Below are positions 26,824-35,152 of a stretch of 64,000 bases of DNA, one piece after another. The position numbers and the translations under genes were made by a program. This stretch comes from Comamonas testosteroni ATCC 11996 (GTDB lineage Bacteria; Pseudomonadota; Gammaproteobacteria; Burkholderiales; Burkholderiaceae_C): the NCBI RefSeq assembly GCF_000241525.1, contig NZ_AHIL01000020.1, positions 62,001 through 126,000 on the forward strand. The letters run 5' to 3'. How positions within the stretch are numbered: the stretch's first letter is position 1; each line of letters begins with the position of its first letter. The notes below the pieces were generated by a model, which saw only the letters and a program-made list of their open reading frames with translations, did no database searches and was not told the origin of the DNA.

Positions 26824-28317
26824 ATGCAAAAGCGCATCTTGCCCGACAAAAAAAACCGCGTACTAGTGAGGAATTCCGGAGTGCTGTGGTTGGGGCTGCC
26901 ATGGTTGCTGGCGGGGCCTGTTTTGCCAGTGCTGGGCCTGAGCGGAACATGGCAGCTGGGTTGGTTGCTGCTGTGGGGCCTGGGAGTGCTGTTATGGGTC
27001 GGTGCTCTTCACAGAAGCTGGCAGCAGCAGTGGCTGGACATGCAGCTTGCGCTTGAAAAAGTCGCTCATGGAGACCTGAGTCTTGGCGTTGCCGCAGAGC
27101 CGCAACAAGGGGTATCCGCATCAAGCCTCACCAAGTCCATGGTGCATGCGCTGTCGGCCATGGTGGCCGATGTTCGCAGCAACGCTGCCCTGGTTGCCCA
27201 GGCAGGACAGAGCATGGTCAAGGATCATCAGGCCTTGTCTGAACGAACCGAGATGCAGGCGAGCAATCTGGCGCAGACGGTGGTCAGTGTCGAGCAACTC
27301 ACCGCAGCGGTTGAGCACAATGCGGAAGTGAGCAAGGCAGCACATTCCCGCGCTGACGGCGTGTGCGCCGCTGCCGATCAGGGCGCCCAAGCCATGCAGC
27401 ATGCGGTGCAGTCGGTGGAGCTGATCGAGCGCAATGCCGGGCGCATGCGAGAAATCATTGGCGTGATTGACGGCATCGCCTTTCAGACCAATATTCTTGC
27501 CTTGAATGCAGCGGTGGAGGCTGCCAGAGCCGGTGAACAGGGGCGCGGCTTTGCCGTGGTGGCCAGTGAGGTGCGGACGCTGGCCCAGTGTAGCGCCGAA
27601 GCAGCCAAGGAGATTCGGCAACTGATCGGCGAGACCGTGCAGCAGGTCACTCAGAGCACGCAGCAGCTACGCAGTGCAGGCGAGGAGATCCAGGGAGTGA
27701 CGCGGGCCATTCACGATGTGGTCGCCCATATGGGGACGCTTGCAGACACGGCCAGCAGCCAGAGCTCGGGCCTTCAGGAAATCAGCAATGCCGTGCGTCA
27801 GATCGATGAAATCACCCAGAACAACGCCCAGATGGTAGGTCAGGCGCTTCAGCAGGCGCAGGAGTTACAGCTGCGCGCCCGGCATCTGTCGGATGCGGTG
27901 TCGCGCTTCAGGCTGCAGCAGGGCACAGCCGAGGAGGCTGTGGCTCTGGTGAATGCGACCATGCGGCAAGCCAGAAGCTCGTCCAGTGTTGCCAGCCTGC
28001 TGCAGACTGTCACCGATCCTTCGCAGCCGTTCCACGACCGCGACATGTATGTGTTTGCCTTGTCTTCCGAGGGGGAATACCGGGCCTTTGGTGGCAATCC
28101 GGCCAAAGTGGGGCTGCGCGTTCAGGATGTGCCCGGCATCGACGGCGATAGCCTGATGGCCGACATAATGGCCCAGGCCGAGCTTCGTCCGGGCTGGGTG
28201 GAATACGACTACATCAACCCCAGCAACCAGCAGGTGCAGACCAAGATGTCTTATGTCTGCAAGCATGCAGGCTTGTACTGGGGCTGCGGTGTTTACAAGA
28301 GCCTGATCAGTGCCTAA
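26824..28317 (+). CDS. Chemoreceptor with C-terminal Cache-like domain
   Basis: A 497-residue methyl-accepting chemotaxis protein. It begins with two closely spaced membrane helices (about 18-40 and 43-62), leaving almost no periplasmic loop. A coiled-coil signalling region follows, with the highly conserved hairpin tip [21 protein letters not shown] and ASEVRTLAQ. The last 120 or so residues (from about 375) form a separate domain with [22 protein letters not shown] and [12 protein letters not shown], which read like a single-Cache sensor fold. So the sensor appears to sit in the cytoplasm after the signalling domain, the reverse of the usual order. The start at 26824 has GGAGACAGGC upstream. 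Confidence 0.88.
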   Translation: MQKRILPDKKNRVLVRNSGVLWLGLPWLLAGPVLPVLGLSGTWQLGWLLLWGLGVLLWVGALHRSWQQQWLDMQLALEKVAHGDLSLGVAAEPQQGVSASSLTKSMVHALSAMVADVRSNAALVAQAGQSMVKDHQALSERTEMQASNLAQTVVSVEQLTAAVEHNAEVSKAAHSRADGVCAAADQGAQAMQHAVQSVELIERNAGRMREIIGVIDGIAFQTNILALNAAVEAARAGEQGRGFAVVASEVRTLAQCSAEAAKEIRQLIGETVQQVTQSTQQLRSAGEEIQGVTRAIHDVVAHMGTLADTASSQSSGLQEISNAVRQIDEITQNNAQMVGQALQQAQELQLRARHLSDAVSRFRLQQGTAEEAVALVNATMRQARSSSSVASLLQTVTDPSQPFHDRDMYVFALSSEGEYRAFGGNPAKVGLRVQDVPGIDGDSLMADIMAQAELRPGWVEYDYINPSNQQVQTKMSYVCKHAGLYWGCGVYKSLISA

Positions 28318-28405
28318 TGGGGTCCTGATGGGCTCTTGTCGCCATTGAATTTTGCTGCATCGGGAGCAAAAGCGCTTTTCTCAAGCGCCAGGGGCTGACT
28401 GGGTA

Positions 28406-29080
28406 TCAGGCTCCTGCGCGCTGGGCTTTGGCCCTGGCCAGAATGGCGGCAAGCGTGGCCTTTTTGTCTGTGGCGGGCGTTGACGGTGTGTCGGCTTGAG
28501 CGCCAGTTTCTTCAGCTGGGGCTTGTGCCGTGGTGCGTACCGGTGCGTTGGCCTTGCGGCCTGTACGCAGCAAATGCGCGCCATAGCGGCTGCGGGCATG
28601 CTCGGCCTGCCCAGTACTCCAGGCGGACCAGCCTGTGGCTTCAGCGCTGGCGTTGACAAGCTCTATGCAATCAACGGGGCAGACGGGGATGCACAGCTCG
28701 CAGCCCGTGCAATGCTCGGCAATCACGGTATGCATGCGCTTGTTGGCGCCCAGAATAGCATCGGTAGGGCAGGCCTTGATGCATAGTGTGCAGCCTATGC
28801 ACCAGGCTTCGTCTATCACGGCCAGGGTGCGCGCTGCTTCCATGCCGTTTTCGGCGTTGAGCGGCAACTCAAGCCTGCCAGTGATGGCAGCCAGACGGCG
28901 CACGCCTTCCTGTCCGCCTGGCGGGCATTGATTGATGGCGGCTTCTTCGCTGGCAATGGCCTCGGCATAGGACGCGCAGTCGGGGTAGCCGCAGCGCGTG
29001 CACTGTGTCTGGGGCAGGGCTGCATCAATGTTCGCAGCCAGTGCTTGAAGCGAAGAGGCTGCGGACATGGATGAGTTCAT
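28406..29080 (-). CDS. rsxB: RnfB/RsxB-type ferredoxin
   Basis: A 224-residue iron-sulfur protein. An N-terminal CTRCGYPDC...C motif (a 4Fe-4S domain of the Fe-S/RnfB type) is followed by two bacterial ferredoxin motifs, [12 protein letters not shown] and [12 protein letters not shown]. The final 80 residues are Ala/Thr/Pro-rich and Lys-rich. Unlike RnfB of the membrane complex, there is no N-terminal membrane helix and no rnf/rsx genes alongside. This standalone form is common in betaproteobacteria, and its redox partner is not established. It lies 17 bp upstream of the phaZ stop, same strand as phaZ. Confidence 0.9.
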   Translation of the reverse strand: MNSSMSAASSLQALAANIDAALPQTQCTRCGYPDCASYAEAIASEEAAINQCPPGGQEGVRRLAAITGRLELPLNAENGMEAARTLAVIDEAWCIGCTLCIKACPTDAILGANKRMHTVIAEHCTGCELCIPVCPVDCIELVNASAEATGWSAWSTGQAEHARSRYGAHLLRTGRKANAPVRTTAQAPAEETGAQADTPSTPATDKKATLAAILARAKAQRAGA

Positions 29081-29097
29081 TCTGGTCTGGTGAGCCT

Positions 29098-30531
29098 TTA
29101 CGCCCTGGCGCGATGGGCATCGCGTCCTTTCTGGGCAGGGGCGCTATTTTGACCTGTTTTTACCGCCTTGGCAGACTTGTCTGCATGTGCCTCGCTGCTT
29201 TCCAGTTCGGGGCCGTCGTCGCTGACGCTGCTCAGATGGCCAGCAGCGCTGGCGGCCGTGGCACTTGCGGGCTGATGTGCCAGGATGAAGTCGCGCACTT
29301 GCGGGTAGACGGTCTTGCGCCAGCGGCTGCCACTGAAGATTCCGTAATGGCCTGCGCCTTGCACTTCGATATGGTGGCGCGCCTCGGCAGCGATGCCGGT
29401 GCATAGATCATGGGCGGCGCGGGTCTGGCCGGCGCCCGAGATATCGTCCAGCTCGCCCTCCACCGTCAGCAAGGCGGTGTTCCTGATGTCCTGCGGACGC
29501 ACCAGCTCAGCCTTGCCTTGCTCGTTCCTGACTTCCCAGGTGCCCTTGACCAGCTTGTACTCCTGGAACACGGTGGCGATGGTTTCCAGGTAGTAGTCGG
29601 CGTCCATGTCCAGTACGGCGTTGTACTCGTCATAGAACTTGCGGTGATGCTCGGCGCTGGCTTCGTCACCCTTGATCAGGTCCTTGAAATAGTCGTAATG
29701 GCTGTTGGCGTGGCGGTCGGGATTCATGGCCACAAAGCCCGAGTACTGCAAAAAGCCGGGGTAGACGCGGCGGCCGGCACCGGGGTAATTGTTCGGTACT
29801 TCGTAAATGACGTTGTTCTCGAACCACTCGTAGCTGCGGGTTTCGGCCAGGTTGTTCACGGCCGTCGGCGAGCGGCGCGCATCGATGGGGCCGCCCATCA
29901 TGGTCATGGACAGCGGTGTGACTTCGCCACGGCTGGCCATCAGAGAGACCGCCGCCAGCACCGGCACCGTGGGCTGGCAGACGCTGACTACATGGCACTG
30001 GCCATAGCGCCCTTGCAGATAGCGAATGAACTCCTGTACATAGTTCACATAGTCGTCCAGGTGGAATTCACCCTCGGACAATGGCACGATGCGGGCATTT
30101 TTCCAGTCGGTGATATAGACCTTGTGGTCTCCCAGCATGCTTTGCACGGTGTCGCGCAGCAAGGTGGCGTAGTGGCCGGAGAGTGGGGCCACGATAAGCA
30201 CCACAGGCTGGCTGAGCATGAGATCCAGCGTTTCTGGGTCGTCGGAAAAACGCTTGAAGCGGCGCAGCTCGCAAAACGGTTTGTCGATCTCCACGCGCTC
30301 GCGAATGGTGACATCCACGCCGTTGACTTCGACGTTATGCAGATCGAACTCGGGCTTTTCGTAGTCCTTGCCCAGGCGATACATGAGGTTGAAGCCCGCA
30401 GCCATGCGCTGGGCCATAGGCACCTGGCTGAAGACCGAGTGAGGGTTGTTGTAGAACTTGGAGGCGGCCTGGGCAAAGTCTGCAAATGGCTCGACCATTG
30501 CGCGTTGCATTTCGTAGATCTGATAGAGCAT
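29098..30531 (-). CDS. phaZ: Intracellular PHA depolymerase PhaZ
   Basis: A 477-residue intracellular polyhydroxyalkanoate depolymerase of the Ralstonia PhaZ1 type, which breaks down native storage granules. It begins [20 protein letters not shown], and the nucleophile elbow is [11 protein letters not shown] with Cys in place of the lipase Ser, as known in the family. Other segments are [14 protein letters not shown] and the C-terminal His in [14 protein letters not shown]. The last 60 residues after about 415 are low-complexity. ATG 30531 is preferred to GTG 30540 since it gives the family start. A palindromic site lies 18 bp upstream. It shares control logic with phaA, perhaps through the same regulator. 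Confidence 0.94.
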   Translation of the reverse strand: MLYQIYEMQRAMVEPFADFAQAASKFYNNPHSVFSQVPMAQRMAAGFNLMYRLGKDYEKPEFDLHNVEVNGVDVTIRERVEIDKPFCELRRFKRFSDDPETLDLMLSQPVVLIVAPLSGHYATLLRDTVQSMLGDHKVYITDWKNARIVPLSEGEFHLDDYVNYVQEFIRYLQGRYGQCHVVSVCQPTVPVLAAVSLMASRGEVTPLSMTMMGGPIDARRSPTAVNNLAETRSYEWFENNVIYEVPNNYPGAGRRVYPGFLQYSGFVAMNPDRHANSHYDYFKDLIKGDEASAEHHRKFYDEYNAVLDMDADYYLETIATVFQEYKLVKGTWEVRNEQGKAELVRPQDIRNTALLTVEGELDDISGAGQTRAAHDLCTGIAAEARHHIEVQGAGHYGIFSGSRWRKTVYPQVRDFILAHQPASATAASAAGHLSSVSDDGPELESSEAHADKSAKAVKTGQNSAPAQKGRDAHRARA

Positions 30532-30548
30532 GGGACGCACTTTTGCGG

Positions 30549-30571
30549 GTTATGTTGCAGTGCAATATAAC
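30549..30571. promoter_or_regulatory. 23-bp palindrome before phaZ, candidate PhaR site
   Basis: The left arm GTTATGTTGCA and the right arm TGCAATATAAC surround a central G and pair with one mismatch. The core TTGCAGTGCAA is perfect. The site lies 18-40 bp before the phaZ start, a position where a repressor would block transcription. The core resembles the dyad before phaA. Assignment to PhaR is inference. Confidence 0.6.
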
Positions 30572-30665
30572 AGCACAGTTTGACATGCGAAGTAGTGAAT
30601 TCCCTTCAAATGGCGGATCTGCTGGGATTGCGCAACGCAGGCCGGATCTGACTGAGTTTGAAAGT

Positions 30666-30692
30666 AAAAAAGCTGACCGAAGTCAGCTTTTT
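30666..30692 (-). terminator. Terminator of dusA
   Basis: An 11-bp perfect stem (AAAAAGCTGAC / GTCAGCTTTTT) with a 4-nt loop (TTCG on the transcript strand) ends in TTTTTT on the minus strand. It begins 10 bp after the dusA stop. Confidence 0.95.
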
Positions 30693-30701
30693 CATGAGTG
30701 C

Positions 30702-31736
30702 TCAAAGCATCTGCTCTGCGGGTTCCCGTTGAATCTCGTTCGGCTTGGTGCGGGCCAGTTTCATGACCTCGTGCGGCGGCAGGGTCTTGAGGCGGTGATC
30801 ACTCCAGACCTGGCGCCAGCGGCGTGCACCGGCGAGGCCATTGCGTAGCCCCAGCATATGCCGGGCAATCGAATACCAGTGCGTGCCATGCTCGCGCGCT
30901 TCGCGCTCCATATACAGCACCATCTGCTCTTCAATATGCTCTCGTGTGCGTTCCCTGCTCTTGTCCTGATAGTAAAGAGCATCCCAGGACGACATCCACC
31001 AGGGGTTGTGATAGGCCTCGCGGCCCACCATGACTCCGTCGACCTGCTGCAGCTGCTGCAGCACTATTTCGTCGGTCTTGATGCCGCCGTTGACGGCAAT
31101 TGTCAGGCCCGGAAAGTCGCGCTTGAGCTGTGCCACGACCTCGTAGCGCAGCGGCGGGACTTCACGGTTTTCCTTGGGGGAGAGGCCTTTGAGCCAGGCG
31201 TTGCGAGCATGAACCACAAACACCTGACAACCTGCGTCGGCAACGGTTCCGACGAAGTCACGTACGAAGTCGTAGCTTTCGATTTTGTCGATGCCGATCC
31301 GGTGCTTGACGGTGACCGGCACGGACACCACATCTGCCATGGCCTTGACGCAATCGGCCACCAGTGCGGCCTCGTTCATCAGACATGCGCCGAAAGCGCC
31401 GCGCTGCACGCGTTCGCTAGGGCAGCCGCAGTTGAGATTGATCTCGTCATAGCCCCATTGTTCACCCAGGCGCGCGCTATGCGCCAGATCGGCTGGCTCT
31501 GAGCCACCCAATTGCAATGCAACAGGGTGTTCTTCGACTTCAAACCGCAAATGGCGAGCCACGTCGCCATGCACCAGCGCTCCGGTTGTCACCATTTCGG
31601 TGTAGAGCAGGGTGTGCTGGCTTAGCAGTCGGTGGAAGTAGCGGCAATGCTTGTCTGTCCAGTCCATCATTGGCGCCACGCTCATGCGCCACATGCTGCT
31701 ATCTATTTGTTTTTTAACGGTTTGTTCGGTGCTCAT
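30702..31736 (-). CDS. dusA: tRNA-dihydrouridine synthase A
   Basis: A 344-residue FMN-dependent enzyme that reduces uridines in the D-loop of tRNA. The N-terminal FMN site is MSVAPMMDWTDKHCRYF. The catalytic Cys is in INLNCGCPSERVQRGAFGACLM. VKHRIGID and VNGGIKT follow, and the length matches DusA. ATG 31736 is chosen; a longer frame up to 31838 adds unrelated residues. Upstream, beginning 143 bp away, are an integrase fragment and other mobile-element debris. Because DusA genes are known integration targets near their 5' end, the intact start here implies that the insertion rebuilt or spared the gene. Confidence 0.94.
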   Translation of the reverse strand: MSTEQTVKKQIDSSMWRMSVAPMMDWTDKHCRYFHRLLSQHTLLYTEMVTTGALVHGDVARHLRFEVEEHPVALQLGGSEPADLAHSARLGEQWGYDEINLNCGCPSERVQRGAFGACLMNEAALVADCVKAMADVVSVPVTVKHRIGIDKIESYDFVRDFVGTVADAGCQVFVVHARNAWLKGLSPKENREVPPLRYEVVAQLKRDFPGLTIAVNGGIKTDEIVLQQLQQVDGVMVGREAYHNPWWMSSWDALYYQDKSRERTREHIEEQMVLYMEREAREHGTHWYSIARHMLGLRNGLAGARRWRQVWSDHRLKTLPPHEVMKLARTKPNEIQREPAEQML

Positions 31737-31878
31737 ACTATGAAAAGTGCCTTGTGGTGCACTGAAATTTGACCCTGTTTTAGCCCGTTCTACCGGGTTT
31801 TTGATGTTAGTGCTGCGTTGATGCGCCCCGAGTTTCATGGAGCACTGATTGAGACCATCACCCAGAGAAGGAAAGCCG

Positions 31879-32241
31879 ATGGCGTCGTATCGTCTCGGGC
31901 TCAGATCGCAGGAGTGGCTGCATAGACGTGAAGCAGAAATCGAGGAGGCCCAAGCGACAGGCCTGCATATTCAAGGTCTCGTCACCCTCAAGCAGATACT
32001 GCAGGATTATGTCAGCGATGCAAAAGGCATCGTGGCATGGGGGCGGTCCAAGACGGCCGACATCACCCGGTTGCAGAAGGCCAAGCTGGCGCGCCGGGAT
32101 GCTAGGCATCTGCGTGCCATTGACTTCATCGAGTACGCCAGGTGGCGCCGTACCGAAGAGGATGCAGGCCCGGCCACAGTGCTCAATGACATCGTCTGCT
32201 TGAACACTGGGGGCATTGCCCAGGGGGTTGAAGCAGGGTGA
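31879..32241 (+). pseudogene. Integrase N-terminal fragment
   Basis: A 120-residue frame with a good ribosome site (GAAGGAAAG). It has the arrangement of a phage integrase N-terminus: an early arm segment (YRLGLRSQEWLHRREAEIEEA), then a helical core-binding region with GRSKTADITRLQ and RAIDFIEYARWRR, ending in GPATVLNDIVCLN. The similarity stops there and the catalytic domain with its Arg-His-Arg-Tyr residues is absent, so recombinase activity is not possible. It lies next to the 5' end of dusA, the known home of a family of dusA-targeting integrases. I infer that it is the remnant of such an element. A function for the short protein, such as DNA binding, is not excluded. Confidence 0.65.
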
Positions 32242-32271
32242 AAAGCTGGTCAAGCAGGACCAGCACGCGCC

Positions 32272-33876
32272 TTATGCTGGCTGCACTGCTTCAGCCTCTG
32301 ATTGTTGATAGACAGCCACGCGGTTTCTGCCTTCACGCTTGGCTTTGTAGAGCATTTCGTCGGCGTATTTGATAACCGTTGGAATGTCGGAAGAGCTGTT
32401 CGGCCAGCTTGCCACTCCCAGGGAAATGGTAATGTGGCCCACGCCTTCAAACACTGCTGCTTCCACTTGCTTGCGCAAGCGCTCTGCGACTTGAACTGCG
32501 GTCGTTTCGCTGGTTTGAGGCAAGACAATTAAGAATTCTTCACCGCCAACACGACAAGGTAAGTCATCTGCGCGTGAGACAGATTTCATCTGCTTGGCCA
32601 GGTCACGCAAGACGATGTCACCTGCATCATGCCCAAAGGTGTCGTTGACCTTCTTGAAGTGGTCGATGTCGATAGAAACTACTGAGAAAATCTGGCTGGA
32701 CGCTTCGAGCTTTTGCAATGCTGCTTCCAGGCTTCGACGATTGCCAAGCTTGGTCAAAGGATCAGTCTTAACATCATCCTGAAGCTTTTGTATGTTTCTA
32801 TTGAGCAAGGAAATGCCAATTAACATGGCTTTTTTCAACTCATAGGACTCCACGTACCACGATTTTATTTTCTGTATTTTCTTCTCTGTTTCCGGGTGGC
32901 CTATGTTTTTTGCGCCTTCAGACAGCAATTGCAGTGGTTTTGCAATTCTGTTTGCGCACCAACAGATTAGAAATACAGAAATTGCCGCTATAGGTAGCGT
33001 CTTAAGAATTACTTGCTTCATCAGTGAGTCCAATGGAGCAAGGGTTGCTGACAGGGGCCTCTGTGCAACGACTCCCCAGTTCGTGGTGGGAATAATTGCA
33101 TAGCCTGAAATCATCTCAACCCCACGAGTATTCTTGACGATCTGGCTGCCAGATTCACCATTTTGAATTTTCCCGATGATTTCATTGCCGCTCACGAGTG
33201 TTCCTACTCGATTTTGGTCAGGATGATAGACAAGCTTTTTGCTCTGATCGACGACATACAAGTATGAGCCATCTTTGTAATAGTGCGTACCAAGCAGATG
33301 GTTGAGGATGCTCTGTTGGTTGAGGTAGATCGTTCCTCCAACCATGCCTAAATAGTTGCCAGATGGGTCGTGGATAGGGTGAGAGATGAATACCAGCAAA
33401 TTTCCAATGGTAGAAATATATGAGTCACTAATCAGTGGTTTCTGCGTTTTTATCGACTCTACAATGCCTGGTGTTGTGAGAGTTCTTCCCGTGAGTTTCA
33501 GATTTTCAGGTGAAGAAGCTAGCACACTAGAGCGAGCATCAACTATAAGGACAGAGTTGAAGCTTTCTGTCTGAGTTTTGAGTCTCTCTGACTCTGATTT
33601 TAGTAATTCGATGTTTTTGAAGTCTTTGGATAAATAGACTGAGCTTGCAGCTAGTTGTTGTTGGGCTGCCTTAAGGAAATCATCAGTGCTCTTTGCCAGT
33701 TTTGTCGCGTAGACGAAATACCCATTGAGATTTTCATCTATGAGTTGTTGGCGTTGAACTGTATAGGCTGCGTAGAATGTATTAACCAAGGAGACAAATG
33801 TGCTGGCAACCGTGAGCAATAGGATCAAACGCCTAAGATCAATCTTGCAAAAAATCTTGCTTATGTTGAATTTCAC
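32272..33876 (-). CDS. Membrane diguanylate cyclase with Cache-type sensor
   Basis: A 534-residue protein. A membrane helix lies near residues 16-38, then a periplasmic double-Cache-like sensor (segments VLIVDARSSVLASS, LISDSYISTIGNLLVFISHPI, GVVAQRPLSA), a second membrane helix near 290-312, and a GGDEF domain. The active-site motif is GGEEF near 444-448, with an RADD inhibitory site five residues earlier, so it should make cyclic di-GMP. The start is a GTG. The gene is visibly more AT-rich than its neighbours and lies inside the mobile-element remnants, so recent transfer is likely. It stands between the integrase fragment and the PrtN-like gene. Confidence 0.9.
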   Translation of the reverse strand: MKFNISKIFCKIDLRRLILLLTVASTFVSLVNTFYAAYTVQRQQLIDENLNGYFVYATKLAKSTDDFLKAAQQQLAASSVYLSKDFKNIELLKSESERLKTQTESFNSVLIVDARSSVLASSPENLKLTGRTLTTPGIVESIKTQKPLISDSYISTIGNLLVFISHPIHDPSGNYLGMVGGTIYLNQQSILNHLLGTHYYKDGSYLYVVDQSKKLVYHPDQNRVGTLVSGNEIIGKIQNGESGSQIVKNTRGVEMISGYAIIPTTNWGVVAQRPLSATLAPLDSLMKQVILKTLPIAAISVFLICWCANRIAKPLQLLSEGAKNIGHPETEKKIQKIKSWYVESYELKKAMLIGISLLNRNIQKLQDDVKTDPLTKLGNRRSLEAALQKLEASSQIFSVVSIDIDHFKKVNDTFGHDAGDIVLRDLAKQMKSVSRADDLPCRVGGEEFLIVLPQTSETTAVQVAERLRKQVEAAVFEGVGHITISLGVASWPNSSSDIPTVIKYADEMLYKAKREGRNRVAVYQQSEAEAVQPA

Positions 33877-33935
33877 AGAGTTCCCAGAAAACAGGCGTTA
33901 ACAAAAAAACTATCGATACGCGCTAATCTATTTGT

Positions 33936-34133
33936 TTATTTTACTGTTATGTGAGAATTTGCTGGGGTTAGTACCTGTGTAAAAAGTGCAGACTCTGTTG
34001 ACAGGTTCATTTCCCGTCGGCGGCGGGCAACGTTGGCAAGTCGCTGTACGGCGTCATAGCCGCTTGCCTGATTGCATGGATCAACCCGCGATGTCTGCAA
34101 CCGGTCAAGAATGCGAGACTTCTGAGTCAGCAC
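33936..34133 (-). CDS. Possible small winged-helix protein
   Basis: A 65-codon frame starts at a GTG that overlaps the end of the PrtN-like gene. The segment LTQKSRILDRLQTSR, then VQRLANVARRRREMN, has the spacing of the short helix-turn-helix proteins that often sit beside phage integrases. The usual wing segment is degraded. It may be a real small regulator or a decayed one. The low-complexity end and the lack of a clear ribosome site keep confidence low. Confidence 0.35.
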   Translation of the reverse strand: MLTQKSRILDRLQTSRVDPCNQASGYDAVQRLANVARRRREMNLSTESALFTQVLTPANSHITVK

Positions 34134-34378
34134 CTCACAGTTCTCCACTCCTGCTCGGCCTGAACCTTCTTCTGGTCGATGTAGGCAGCCAGCTTGCTTG
34201 CATCCATAAACCACTGGCTCTTGTTGGACCCCAGGCGATAAGCAGGCACGGACAATGCCTGCTTGTTCGCGGCTTCAGCGGCGCGTTTGGGGCTCAGGCC
34301 GAAGAATTCCATGCAGCACTTTTCCAGAGGGATGTTCACGTCGCCGTAGATGGCGAGCAGTGCGAAGTGGGTGTTCAT
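34127..34378 (-). CDS. PrtN-like (pyocin activator family) protein
   Basis: An 83-residue protein. It has the profile of the pyocin activator PrtN family: NTHFALLAIYGDVNIPLEKC at the start, FFGLSPKRAAEAANKQ in the middle, VPAYRLGSNKSQWFMDASKLAAYID near the end. PrtN family members activate bacteriocin or phage-related genes and are common near integrases. It overlaps the ASCH pseudogene by 4 bp (ATGA) and was probably translated with it. No bacteriocin genes are in the window, so any role is unclear. Confidence 0.7.
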   Translation of the reverse strand: MNTHFALLAIYGDVNIPLEKCCMEFFGLSPKRAAEAANKQALSVPAYRLGSNKSQWFMDASKLAAYIDQKKVQAEQEWRTVRC

Positions 34379-34815
34379 GGTGCGGCCCTCTCTTTATTCT
34401 CATGAGCAGTCGGACGCTCTGGGGCTGAGAGCAGCTCCTTGGGGACGTTGAAGAAGTTGAGCTTGCCCTCCCAGGGCTTGAACTTGATGGCGCTGCTGTT
34501 GCGCAGCACAAAGCCCCAGCTGCCTTACTGCTTCCACTTCGAGTGGTGCTCCTGCACGCAGTCGGTCACATGCGTCCAGCCCACAAAGCCGCCGCGCTGC
34601 AGCTCGTCGTAGGCGGGCAGGTCTGCCGGTAGCAGGCCCATGTTGTCCAGCTCCTGCACGACCTGGTCGTAGTAGTTGCGGGTCATGGTCAGGCCCTCGT
34701 GGATGAGCAGGTGGCCGTGAAAGTTGGTGGTAGGCCAGTCGCGGTTTTCTATGTCCTTGTGGCCGTTGACGATCAGCTAGGCCCAGGGCTGACGAATGTT
34801 GAGGGCGGGGATCAT
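34375..34815 (-). pseudogene. ASCH-domain gene with two in-frame stop codons
   Basis: A 147-codon frame reads as an ASCH-domain protein (PUA-like fold, thought to bind RNA): MIPALNIRQPWA at the start, then LIVNGHKDIENRDWPT, LPAYDELQRGGFVGWTHVTDC, and WGFVLRNSSAIKFKPWEGK to the end. Two stops interrupt it without any frameshift. A TAG at 34777-34779 stands where the family normally has Trp in QPWAW, so a TGG to TAG change is likely. A TAA lies at 34525-34527. The rest of the reading frame is well preserved, so inactivation is recent. The alternatives of stop readthrough or sequence error are discussed under findings. Confidence 0.75.
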
Positions 34816-34886
34816 GCTAGTGTCTCCTGTGCTTCTACTGCCAGCAGTTTTGTGTAGTGAACGCGGATGACCCAGTGCTCCGTCAT
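34812..34886 (-). CDS. Possible 24-aa ORF coupled to the ASCH gene
   Basis: A 25-codon frame, MTEHWVIRVHYTKLLAVEAQ plus four residues, ends in TGA overlapping the ASCH start as ATGA. The same 4-bp coupling recurs between the ASCH and PrtN-like genes. No clear ribosome site is visible. It may be the end of a decayed longer gene or a leader peptide. Confidence 0.3.
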   Translation of the reverse strand: MTEHWVIRVHYTKLLAVEAQETLA

Positions 34887-34896
34887 TTTCGGTGGG

Positions 34897-35007
34897 CTAG
34901 GCGTGGGGGTCTGCCGGCAGCTCGATCAGGAATGCGCGGTCGCCCATCTTTTGCTTGATGACTGCCAGGTGATGGTCGGTGGTGAAGGTGAAGGTGAAGG
35001 CAGGGGG
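34897..35007 (-). pseudogene. Unidentified gene fragment
   Basis: A 36-codon open stretch, flanked by stops and with no start codon of its own in the first part, reads FTTDHHLAVIKQKMGDRAFL then IELPADPHA. It has a protein-like composition and lies in line with the ASCH and PrtN-like remnants. I cannot place it in a family. The DNA has a short GTGAAG triple repeat at 34978-35000. Confidence 0.25.
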
Positions 35008-35152
35008 CTAGTGTCGAGGAGACTGTGCAGGGGCGAAAGAAGGAAAAGACGTTTGACTAGAGCAGGTTCAACCATCGGTTTGAGAACTTTAAATTATTTT
35101 AATGTAACTTACATGAAATTTTGAAGGGTTCCTTAAACCCTGTATGGATCAA

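Noticed and set aside
31879-32241. Reading the integrase fragment as an active recombinase
   Set aside because: The catalytic Arg-His-Arg-Tyr domain is missing entirely, and sequence after CLN does not continue the family.
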